Shown: one piece after another, positions 8,019 to 15,916 of the stretch
Numbering within the stretch: the stretch's first letter is position 1
Layout of the letters: each line of letters begins with the position of its first letter
From: Clostridiales bacterium UBA1770
GTDB lineage: Bacteria; Bacillota; Clostridia; Oscillospirales; CAG-272
Assembly (NCBI GenBank): GCA_002315325.1
Contig: DCGU01000020.1
Span: 1 to 64,000 of the forward strand
Direction of reading: 5' to 3'
Length of the DNA stretch: 64,000 nucleotides
The notes under the pieces: generated by a model
What the model was told of the DNA's origin: nothing
Database searches by the model: none
The model's input: only the letters and a program-made list of their open reading frames with translations
Translations under genes and position numbers: made by a program

Positions 8019-9000
8019 ATAAATCTCCTATTGAATCAATAAAGTCGGATATTTCTTTTGTAACCTCATCTTCGTTTGACCAATGCAGATAATGAGAGGA
8101 ATCCGCAAGTGTGACCTGCTTGCTGTTTTCCGACCATCCGGCTAAGGTGTTTTGGACAACGCTCCATGCCTCGCCGCTGTCGGAGGATAAAACGAGTATC
8201 GGTAATTCTCCCAATCGGGGACCATTGATTACTTTTTCTGCGTTCTCGTTCATTTCCTCAATCGCTTGCAGAGTATCTTTACTTCCTGCGTATTTGTTGA
8301 ACATTGCCTTATCAAGGTCTGCAATATCCGAAGGCAGGCGCTTCAAACGTTCACTCTCGCCGTAAAGCGGGAGCGGTACGCCTAGGGCGCACAGAGCCCG
8401 ATTCAACCCGATAGTCCGTGTGAAGGCAATGCCTCTGTTCAGAATTTTCGCTGCCATTTCCGAGTCGGCTCTGTAAAACTCCGGGTCGCCGGAATCGAGA
8501 AACACAATCCCCGCTGCCTTTTCCGGATTCTGTTGAGCATAATAGATAGCTTCCAAAGAACCCAACGAATGACAAACAAGAATAATCGGTTTATCGGGGG
8601 CAACGCAATCAATCAGTGTCTTTAATTCGTTGCTGAGGTTTTCGACCGTTCGCGGTTTTTCTGTCTTTGAACTGAAGCCGCTTCCGGCGTGGTCAAAGGA
8701 AATTGTTTGCACCTTGTCGCTGAGATTTTCTTGAAGATTATAAAAATCCGTACAGGCACAGGGCGTACCTGAGCCGGCGATAAAGACCACTGCGCAGTTC
8801 CCTGTTCCTTTGGAAACGTAATGCATCGCGTAGGCGTTCGTCGCAACGGCTGCACCGACGATGGGCAAGGCCTTGCTCTCGGCCAATGACGCAACGGTCT
8901 GCCAAACGGCCCCAACAGCCGGAAGAACCAGCAGTACGGCAATGACACACAACCACCGTTTTGCGGGTTTGATTGATTTCGTTGTTTTTCTGTCACTCAT
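7999..9000 (-). CDS. Membrane-anchored alpha/beta hydrolase
   Basis: The 333-residue protein has an N-terminal hydrophobic segment (LCVIAVLLVLPAVGAVW, about residues 17-33) after a basic stretch, so it is either exported and anchored or has a signal peptide. The alpha/beta hydrolase core shows the oxyanion region FIAGSGTPC, FDHAGSGFS, the nucleophile elbow CHSLGS (Ser about residue 145), and a C-terminal DSSHYLHW that supplies the catalytic histidine. Substrate is unknown; such proteins are often annotated as lipases or haloalkane-type hydrolases. It lies directly downstream of the TetR-family gene on the same strand and may be its target. Confidence 0.8.
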   Translation of the reverse strand: MSDRKTTKSIKPAKRWLCVIAVLLVLPAVGAVWQTVASLAESKALPIVGAAVATNAYAMHYVSKGTGNCAVVFIAGSGTPCACTDFYNLQENLSDKVQTISFDHAGSGFSSKTEKPRTVENLSNELKTLIDCVAPDKPIILVCHSLGSLEAIYYAQQNPEKAAGIVFLDSGDPEFYRADSEMAAKILNRGIAFTRTIGLNRALCALGVPLPLYGESERLKRLPSDIADLDKAMFNKYAGSKDTLQAIEEMNENAEKVINGPRLGELPILVLSSDSGEAWSVVQNTLAGWSENSKQVTLADSSHYLHWSNEDEVTKEISDFIDSIGDLYVLGNS

Positions 9001-9032
9001 TTTACACTTACAGAACTCGCTGTTTTCCCTTC

Positions 9033-9632
9033 TTATTGCGCTGCGTTTTGGCGAATAAAATCGTTGACGTAATTCTCAATTCGCACAAGCGTTTGGGGAA
9101 TCAAATCCGGTTCACGGTCGCAAAGGTGGATGAGTGCCGTAATCGGTGCGGTAAAAGAAAAAGCAAGAAAATCAACGTTTGCACGCTTCAAAATACCTTT
9201 TTCCATCATTGCGGAAAACACTTTTTCAAAGATGGCCTTCGTGTCCTCCAAAAAATACCATGATGCCAGCCGACGAACACGCTCGTCCCGAAACTGCTCG
9301 GTATTTAAAAGTTTACGCATCTTGACAATCTTTTCATCGTGCACGGTAAAGTTCACCATACGCATGGTCATCTCATACAATTCCGCCGTACTTTGGGGAA
9401 CGTGCTCAAGGTGCTCGGCAGACCCAAAATGCTCGCTGTAGTATACGCTTGTCATTTCAAAAACGGCATTCCAAATTTCTTCCTTGCTTTGAAAATGCCG
9501 ATAAAACGCCGATTTGACCAGCCCCACCGATTCGGCGATATCCTTGATATTCGTGCCGGCGTACCCGTCACGGGCAAATACGTCCAATGCCGCCTCCAGT
9601 ATTCTTTCTTTTGTACCGTTGTGCAAACCCAT
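9033..9632 (-). CDS. TetR/AcrR family transcriptional regulator
   Basis: The protein (199 residues from the chosen start MGLHNGTKERILEAALDVF) has an N-terminal TetR helix-turn-helix: GYAGTNIKDIAESVGLVK and SAFYRHFQSKEEIW. The C-terminal ~140 residues are a ligand-binding domain without a recognisable ligand class. The start at 9632 has GGAGG eight bases upstream; a longer frame to 9704 reads through the palindromic operator and is rejected. The operator directly upstream suggests autoregulation, and the hydrolase-SUKH genes downstream are likely co-regulated. Confidence 0.88.
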   Translation of the reverse strand: MGLHNGTKERILEAALDVFARDGYAGTNIKDIAESVGLVKSAFYRHFQSKEEIWNAVFEMTSVYYSEHFGSAEHLEHVPQSTAELYEMTMRMVNFTVHDEKIVKMRKLLNTEQFRDERVRRLASWYFLEDTKAIFEKVFSAMMEKGILKRANVDFLAFSFTAPITALIHLCDREPDLIPQTLVRIENYVNDFIRQNAAQ

Positions 9633-9655
9633 CTGCGTTTCCTCCGAAAAAGAAT

Positions 9656-9697
9656 GTGACCCAAAGTTCACATATATTATAGTGAACTTTGGGTCAC
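9656..9697 (-). promoter_or_regulatory. Perfect inverted repeat: likely TetR-type operator overlapping the promoter
   Basis: A 16-base arm GTGACCCAAAGTTCAC (9656-9671) is followed by a 10-base A+T spacer ATATATTATA and the exact reverse complement of the arm (9682-9697). It sits 24 bases upstream of the TetR-family start codon. The spacer contains a TATAAT-like element on the minus strand, so protein bound here would block the promoter. Binding by the neighbouring regulator is inferred. Confidence 0.75.
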
Positions 9698-9739
9698 GTG
9701 TCAAGCACCGTATATATTATAAAAGTAAGTCACGAAAAC

Positions 9740-9774
9740 GTTGCGGAGCCGTCGGCATTTACCGCAACTTTTTT
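9740..9774 (-). terminator. Hairpin terminator after the GH110-GNAT gene
   Basis: GTTGCGG (9740-9746) pairs with CCGCAAC (9762-9768). On the minus strand the hairpin is followed by GTTTTC; on the plus strand by TTTTTT. It lies downstream of the minus-strand gene ending at 9827. Confidence 0.5.
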
Positions 9775-9826
9775 CCGATAGAATGCCGTACAACAGACAT
9801 GCGTTTCATTGTATAACCCAAGGGAG

Positions 9827-12006
9827 TTATACGCCAAAGAGGTCTACGGTAATCAACTTTTCCTCTTCGTCGTAGATTTCATTGCAGCCGATTTCCTTCA
9901 GAATGGGGAACCAACGGGCACGCATATCTTTATCCCACATAACGGGGCGGAAACCGAGTTTCAGATAGATTTTGATGGCGGGTATGCGGAACTCATCCGT
10001 TGTCAAATACATGATCGGCACGTGATGCTCTTCGGCATAATCCAGCACCATTTCGGATACGCTGTATCCGAGACGATATCCACGGCACTCCTCTTTCACC
10101 GCAACAAAATGCACCGTTGCAGTATTCGGTTTGTGTTCATTCAACTGGATATTGGAGTGTGCAACGATTTCGCCGTCCTGTTTGCGGATGAGGAAATGGC
10201 CGTCTTCCGGAATTCGGTCATCATTATAGAAATGGTAAAATTCGTCAAGAGACCAGTCGGGGGAGACGTTGAACCAGCCGTCGATATACGTCTGCATATC
10301 CATCCGCTCGTCGCCGCCGCGGCGGAAGGTAAACTTTTCAAAACCGGGGGCAATGGGCGTATGCAGAACGGGACCGGCATCGCGGCGCATGAGCAGCTGC
10401 TGCGTATCGATGCGGGATACGTTGACCTCTTCCCCCATCTTTTCGTGATTGTCCACAAAGCTAAAGCCGTTATAGGCAATCTGCAGGTCTTTGACGTGGT
10501 CGGCAGCGATGCCGACGGCGCTGCGCTTGAACATATTCCGCATCACGGTCACTTTGCCGTGGCAAACGTGTGCGTCCGGCACACGATCCACCGTACAGGA
10601 AATACATGCGTCATGCGCGTCGTCAAACGTATTGCCGATAAAGGTCACGTTATCCGAGGGGCCGTAGGTGTACCAATACGCCATAAGGTCATTCACGGCA
10701 ACCTTATTAAAATGCGAAACGGTGTTCATACCGAACCAAACGGGCTTGGCCGAAGCCAAGCGAATCGAGGGAAACTGCGTAAACACGTTATTGCGGAAGA
10801 TGGCCAGCGGCGAACGCTGATGGTTCTCCAACAAATCGCCGGCGGCAAGCGTACCTGCAATCGGTTTGTCTACGTCCATAATCACGGCATAGATATCATT
10901 GCCGAAGGCGGCAGCCTTAACGGTCACCTGCCCTTTTTCGGCTTGCGTTTGACCGTCTGAAATGGTTAATACGTCGCCCGGTAAAAAGGGATTGAACCCG
11001 GCGTGTCCAACGTGACACAAACGGACGCGCAATTTGGTATCCGAGAGCATTTGTTCGACTTTACCGTAAACGTTGTGCATGCTGACGGCATCGTCCATGG
11101 TATTTGCGATATTGCAGTCATGAACGAAAACTTTACCGCTGTCCTGCGTGAAAAACAAACCGTCCGCCGTAACGGAATAGATTTCGTCGCCGTTTTCACC
11201 GGCGCGGAACATCAGGTGTGACAGTTCGACGTTTTCACACAACTGTGTCACGACGCCCATCCCGGCACCGCGGAACAGGGTGACGTTTTCCATTTTGACG
11301 TCTTTGCACGCCTCAAAGAAAAAGTTATCGTTTTGTCGGTCTTCATCATAATTGAGCACCAAGCGCCCGTTCGTAAACGGCACGTGCACAGAACCCGGTT
11401 GATACCGTAAAAAGACGCCACCGTCGATTTTTTCCGCCATGGTATCGATAAACGACGCCGGCAGATTTTTCGGCTCATAATACCGTTTCCCGGCCCCGAT
11501 ATAGCAGACGGAACCGCCCTGCTGGGCAAAGAATTTCTTTTCCGACGTTGTCATGGTTTCATCGCCGACAGAAAACGTCAAATTACCGTCATTTGAAACG
11601 TTGTATTGCCACAGAGCTTCATCAATGGCAAGCGATACGCCGTCATCCGATACGACTGCATCTGCGACGCAATACCGCATAAAGGAAAACGTCATGGAAA
11701 AGTTTTGCAGCGTAATACCGTCGCAATGCAAGGCGGCAAAGGGGAACACGCGGTCGTGGAAAACGAAGCGGCTGCCCTGCCCGTCAATCACAATATTCTT
11801 TTTATCGAAAATCGGGAAGATAATCCGCTTGTCACCGGTTTGGTTACAGCAGGGGCACAAAAAAAGGCGGGACGTACTCCGGCTGCATAAAAATCATACG
11901 TACCCGGCTCGAAGCGCACCGTCGTATCATCCGGGCAATTCCGCAATAATTCAACAATTTCCGGCGTTCTGTTGCCGGATTTTACTTTTATTTCTATCAC
12001 GTTCAT
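9827..12006 (-). CDS. GH110-like right-handed beta-helix glycosidase fused to a GNAT domain, with a frameshift
   Basis: The N-terminal part starts at 12006 (MNVIEIKVKSGNRTPEIV) and leaves frame after residue ~50; the rest continues in another frame down to 9827 (open from 11860, where only a TTG could start it). The break coincides with a run of seven T (A at 11859-11865 on the plus strand); eight would restore one ~726-residue frame. The core resembles GH110 alpha-galactosidases: FEPGTYDFYAAG, NIVIDGQGSRFVFHDR, ITLQNFSMTF, and NTMDDAVSMHNVYG. The last ~150 residues are a GNAT domain (VHFVAVKEECRGYRLGYS, IPAIKIYLKLGFRP). There is no signal peptide, so it would act in the cytoplasm. It follows an acetylesterase and uxaC genes in an apparent operon. 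Substrate and linkage are uncertain. Confidence 0.7.
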
Positions 12007-12018
12007 TTGAAAGGAACC

Positions 12019-13416
12019 TCACTTCAAATAATCCTTGATTGCCACGGGCCCCATCGCCAGCAGGCGTCTGCCGACAGCGTCCGTGATATTGCAGACGGCA
12101 GACAAACCTATTCCGTACCACAGATATGCCGACTTGAATTGTTCTGCGCTCACTTCGGAATGAACGATAACGGTATTGCCGCGCAGAACAAGATTTTGAA
12201 GATGGATATTCGGCCAGAACACCGGCGGCTCATCCCCTTCCAACTGTATGGAGATACCGCTCGGTTCCCCGTCCGCACGCAATTCGCCGACAACGTTGGC
12301 AAATTCCAATACCAAATCCAGACACATCGGTACCGTTTCATTTTGTGCCAGACGCATGGAAACAAGTGTCATCGGTTTGGCACCGCCCATGCCGCACAAG
12401 TCGGCCATGGCATACGCAGCCGCACGGCCGATGGCATGCTGCGAGGGGCTGTTTTTATGAATGCGGTCGGACATTCCAGCACCGAGCGTGGGGACAGCGG
12501 CCGTATTGGAAATAACGTTCGGCAGCGTCCTTTGCAGTTCCCGCACGGCAGACCATTCCAACTGATGCGCTTTATCATTTATCCACGGCAGCGTCATTGA
12601 CGCGATTTGATTGATGACGACCGGCAGCGTTTCATCGCCGGTATCCCTGCGCAGACACGAAACCAAATACTGCATCCGCGTTACGTATTTTTCAATGCCT
12701 TCCTTGTTGCACTCTGACTCGCCCTGGTCCCAATACAGACCGCGAACGTGACCGCCTGCGGCTTTGAACCGACGCAGCATCACGGCGTACAACGGCAGTC
12801 CCGGGTTTTCGGCATCGGGACTCCAGTCAATCATACTCGTGCCGCCGACAGCACACGGAATGACACCCTGCGGCACACCGGTCAGCTCGGTCATTGCCTT
12901 GGCAAAACCGTACCCCGGGCCGACACCGCGCTTATCCGCATCATACGGCGGTTGCCCCGGTACGTCGTATTTTGCCCAGGAAGAATCCTTGCGTTCCTTC
13001 CAATAAAGATCATAAATGCAGGGATCGGCGCTTTTCCACAGGTTATGGAGCAACGGGACCGCAGCGCCCCACACGTCGTCCATATAGAATGCCCGCACCG
13101 TCGGCATCGGAAATGCAGCTGCTTCCCTGTCCTGTGCCGTCACGACGCCGCACCCCTCCATATTGGACTGTCCGCCGAGCAGCCATAGGTCGCCGACGTA
13201 CAAATCGGTATAGGTTTGCGTCACGCCGTCCGCCGTGACCGTCAATTCGTACGGGCCGCCCACGGGAATCCCCGTAAGACAATAGCGGCAGGCATTGATT
13301 TTGGTAACGGTACCGCGCGACACCGCAGGTGCCGTATCCTGCTCCGTCAACAGATAAATTTCACACGTATTATTTGCATTGCGCTGCAGCAGCGCACCGT
13401 TTTGTATACCAATCAT
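12019..13416 (-). CDS. Sialate O-acetylesterase-type (SGNH/SASA) carbohydrate esterase
   Basis: The 465-residue protein from MIGIQNGALLQRNANN has the SASA-family nucleophile motif GGQSNMEG near residue 80, a conserved block VGGTSMIDWSP, and LYWDQGESECN, which matches the WxQGExN block; the catalytic histidine is probably in RIHKNSPSQHAIG. These enzymes remove acetyl groups from sugars such as sialic acid, xylan or pectin. The start at 13416 was chosen because GGTGGGGAG lies just upstream; the open frame reaches 13545 but crosses the hairpin. No signal peptide is visible, so it likely acts on imported oligosaccharides. It stands between uxaC and the GH110-GNAT gene. Confidence 0.82.
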   Translation of the reverse strand: MIGIQNGALLQRNANNTCEIYLLTEQDTAPAVSRGTVTKINACRYCLTGIPVGGPYELTVTADGVTQTYTDLYVGDLWLLGGQSNMEGCGVVTAQDREAAAFPMPTVRAFYMDDVWGAAVPLLHNLWKSADPCIYDLYWKERKDSSWAKYDVPGQPPYDADKRGVGPGYGFAKAMTELTGVPQGVIPCAVGGTSMIDWSPDAENPGLPLYAVMLRRFKAAGGHVRGLYWDQGESECNKEGIEKYVTRMQYLVSCLRRDTGDETLPVVINQIASMTLPWINDKAHQLEWSAVRELQRTLPNVISNTAAVPTLGAGMSDRIHKNSPSQHAIGRAAAYAMADLCGMGGAKPMTLVSMRLAQNETVPMCLDLVLEFANVVGELRADGEPSGISIQLEGDEPPVFWPNIHLQNLVLRGNTVIVHSEVSAEQFKSAYLWYGIGLSAVCNITDAVGRRLLAMGPVAIKDYLK

Positions 13417-13460
13417 AATAATCTCCCCACCGTCCTTTGACGGTAAAAAAATACGGAAAC

Positions 13461-13491
13461 AAAGGGCAAAACAACGATTGTCTTGCCCTTT
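13461..13491 (-). terminator. Hairpin between uxaC and the acetylesterase gene
   Basis: AAAGGGCAA (13461-13469) pairs with TTGCCCTTT (13483-13491). On the minus strand it is followed by GTTTCCGTATTTTTTT. It could be a partial terminator lowering expression of the two downstream genes relative to uxaC. Confidence 0.5.
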
Positions 13492-13502
13492 GCGATTAGA
13501 TT

Positions 13503-14921
13503 TTACAGTTTGAAGTTGAAATAGCGGTTGGTATTGTTGAAGCAAATATCCTCTACGATTGCGCCGAGCGCCTTTTCGTCATTGGGATAACGGCCTTCCT
13601 CCACCCAGGCACCGATGACGTTGCACAGGATGCGGCGGAAGTATTCGTGACGGGGATAGGACAGGAAGGAACGGGAGTCGGTCAGCATGCCGAGGAACTC
13701 ACCGAGAGACGCCAGGTTGGCGTAGGAACGAATCTGCGCCTCCATACCGTCGATGTTATCGTTGAACCACCAAGCGCTGCCCTGTGTCACCGTGGGGCTG
13801 CCGGAACCGTCACCGCGGCAGAAACTGCCGCAAAGCGTACCGATGGCGGCGTTGTCGCCGGGATCGATGGAGTACAGCACCGTGCGCGGCAGCTTATCGT
13901 TGACGTGCAGGTAGTTGAGCAGATTGGCCACGTTGTAGACCTTGCTCTGCCCGAAGATCATATCGTAACCGGTGTCGGGACCGAGTTTTTCAAACTGAGG
14001 GGTATTGGGGTTACGCAATACGCCGAAGTGAATCTGCATAACCCAGCCGCGGCGCTTATATTCGCCGGCAAAGAAACGCATCATCTGCGTTTTGAACAGG
14101 GCCAATTCCTCCTCGTTAACGTCGGCACCGTCGGAGGCAATCGCCTTTTTCAAAATCAGGTCGGCGTGATAGGGATCGGGCGTCACGAATTCAATGGATT
14201 TATCCATGCCGTGGTCGGCCGTTTTACAGCCGAGCGCCTCGAAACGATCGAGAGACGTCATATAGGCTTTTTCCAGGTCGGCAAGGCTTGCAATCGTCAC
14301 GCCGTTTGCCTGTCCCAGTTTTTCAATATACGCCGTAATGCCGCGGCGCTCCACGTTCATACCCTTGTCGGGACGGAATGCGGGCAGCACCTTGGTGGTG
14401 AAATCGGAAGCGGCAATCTGCTTGTGGAATGCCAAATCGTCGGCAGGGTCGTCGGTCGTGCAGACCAGTTTGACGCCGGACTTGGTAATGAGATCACGCG
14501 CCGTCATGCCGGGGGCACACAGTTTTTCGGCCGTCAGCTTCCAAATGGCGTCGCAGTTTTCGGGGTTAATGATAAGGTCGCAGTCAAAATAGCGGCGCAG
14601 TTCCAAATGGGACCAGTGGTACAGCGGGTTGCCGATCAGCTTGGGCATCACGGAACACCAGGCACGGAACTTTTCGTAATCGGAACCGTCACCCGTGATA
14701 TATTTTTCGTCCACACCGCAGGAACGCATAGCGCGCCATTTGTAATGGTCGCCGTACAGCCAAACCTCGGTGATATTGGTATACGATTTATTTTCGGCGA
14801 TTTCACGCGGATTTAAATGGCAATGATAGTCAATAATCGGCGTTTTTTCGGCATAATTGTGATACAACCGACGTGCCGTTTCGCTGCAAAGCAAAAAGTT
14901 TTCATTCATGAACGTTTCCAT
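13503..14921 (-). CDS. uxaC: Glucuronate isomerase (uronate isomerase)
   Basis: The 472-residue protein interconverts D-glucuronate/D-fructuronate and D-galacturonate/D-tagaturonate. It shows the amidohydrolase-type metal site IIDYHCHLNPREIA near residue 30, the SHLELRRYFDC segment, KLVCTTDDPADDLAFH, MQIHFGVLRN, and DSRSFLSYPRHEYFRR at the C-terminus, all typical of UxaC. The length matches the family. The start MNENF or METFMNENF differ little; ATG at 14921 is used. It leads an apparent operon with the acetylesterase and GH110-GNAT genes and works with uxaA/uxaB located 7 kb away. Confidence 0.95.
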   Translation of the reverse strand: METFMNENFLLCSETARRLYHNYAEKTPIIDYHCHLNPREIAENKSYTNITEVWLYGDHYKWRAMRSCGVDEKYITGDGSDYEKFRAWCSVMPKLIGNPLYHWSHLELRRYFDCDLIINPENCDAIWKLTAEKLCAPGMTARDLITKSGVKLVCTTDDPADDLAFHKQIAASDFTTKVLPAFRPDKGMNVERRGITAYIEKLGQANGVTIASLADLEKAYMTSLDRFEALGCKTADHGMDKSIEFVTPDPYHADLILKKAIASDGADVNEEELALFKTQMMRFFAGEYKRRGWVMQIHFGVLRNPNTPQFEKLGPDTGYDMIFGQSKVYNVANLLNYLHVNDKLPRTVLYSIDPGDNAAIGTLCGSFCRGDGSGSPTVTQGSAWWFNDNIDGMEAQIRSYANLASLGEFLGMLTDSRSFLSYPRHEYFRRILCNVIGAWVEEGRYPNDEKALGAIVEDICFNNTNRYFNFKL

Positions 14922-14937
14922 AATGGTTCTTCCTTCC

Positions 14938-15000
14938 CGGCGGATTCCGCCGTATATATTTATCGCGTATCATTTTATCATAGAAACGCGCGACGGTCAA
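14938..15000 (-). promoter_or_regulatory. Promoter of uxaC with a downstream palindrome
   Basis: On the minus strand TTGACC (14995-15000) and TAAAAT (14972-14977) are separated by 17 bases. Between the promoter and uxaC lies the palindrome CGGCGGATTCCGCCG (14938-14952), a plausible operator or 5' leader hairpin. The binding protein is unknown. Confidence 0.6.
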
Positions 15001-15020
15001 TATAACGATTGTCTTTTCCC

Positions 15021-15049
15021 TTTTCAAATAATCATAAATGTGATATACT
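15021..15049 (+). promoter_or_regulatory. Promoter of the PHP-MutS-like operon
   Basis: An extended -10 element TGATATACT (TATACT at 15044-15049) has a weak -35 (TTTTCA, 15021-15026) at 17 bases. It is 43 bases upstream of the PHP phosphatase start. Confidence 0.5.
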
Positions 15050-15092
15050 ATATACTGTTAAAATATCGAAACTTCAATATGGGGGCTTTCCA

Positions 15093-15899
15093 ATGCTTTG
15101 CGATTTACATACGCATTCCTGTTATTCATTTGACGCCAACGTCCCGGTGGACGAAATGTGCCGTGCCGCCATTGCGGCAGGGTTAACCGATTACGCCATC
15201 ACAGACCATTGCGACGTGGACTATGAAGTCAACCACTGGCGTCCCAATCTTGACCGCGATGCCGTTTGGGAAGAGATGACCGCGGCCAAAGAAAAATACA
15301 AGGGTCAAATCAACATTTTGCGCGGCGTTGAGCTGGGCAACATCACACACTACCCGGATTTTGCCGACAAAGTGCTGGACGCACATCCGTACGATTTCGT
15401 CATCGGCTCGGTGCATAACCTGCGCGGCATGCCGGATTGCTCTTCCTTCAACTATCAGGAAATCCCGGAAAAGCAGCGTGAATTCCTGTTTAATCAGTGT
15501 TTGGACGAGAATATCGGCATTGTCAAATACGGCCGTATCTCGACCCTGGGCCATATCACGTATATGTACCGCTACATCAAACTGGCCCGTTTGGAAATGG
15601 ACTTTGCCCCCTTCCGCGACAAGCTCTGCACGTTGTTCGGTCTGTTGATTGAAAAGGACATTCCCATGGAAGTCAACGTTTCCACCATGTGGCGCGGTCT
15701 CGGTTTCAGTATGCCGCACCGCGAACTGTTGGAACTCTACCGTTCCTGCGGCGGTAAACTGCTGACTGTCGGCACAGATTCGCACAGTACGGAACACGTC
15801 GGCGAGTGTGTCAAAGAGGGATTTGCCCTGATTAAATCCTGCGGGTTTGACAGCGTATGCGTTTGGCGCGACGGCAAACGCGTTTTGGAAAAAATCTAA
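15093..15899 (+). CDS. PHP-domain phosphoesterase (HisK-type histidinol-phosphatase family)
   Basis: The 268-residue protein begins MLCDLHTHSCYSFDA, with GGGGG as ribosome binding site, and contains ITDHCDVDY, RGVELGNITHYPDF, FVIGSVH and LTVGTDSHSTEHVG, which are the metal-binding blocks of the PHP superfamily. Length and motif order match HisK-like histidinol-phosphatases, but no other histidine genes are present, so phosphatase activity on another sugar- or amino-acid phosphate is possible. It is followed after 17 bases by a MutS-like gene and probably shares its transcript. Confidence 0.85.
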   Translation: MLCDLHTHSCYSFDANVPVDEMCRAAIAAGLTDYAITDHCDVDYEVNHWRPNLDRDAVWEEMTAAKEKYKGQINILRGVELGNITHYPDFADKVLDAHPYDFVIGSVHNLRGMPDCSSFNYQEIPEKQREFLFNQCLDENIGIVKYGRISTLGHITYMYRYIKLARLEMDFAPFRDKLCTLFGLLIEKDIPMEVNVSTMWRGLGFSMPHRELLELYRSCGGKLLTVGTDSHSTEHVGECVKEGFALIKSCGFDSVCVWRDGKRVLEKI

Positions 15900-15916
15900 T
15901 TTGAGAGGTGTTAACG

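Noticed and set aside
9809..10960. Plus-strand open frame of 383 codons opposite the GH110-GNAT gene
   Set aside because: No start signal and no recognisable domains; mirror frame of a real gene.
13647..14816. Long plus-strand open frame (389 codons) opposite uxaC
   Set aside because: It is antisense to a strongly conserved enzyme gene, has no ribosome binding site, and its length follows from the codon use of uxaC.
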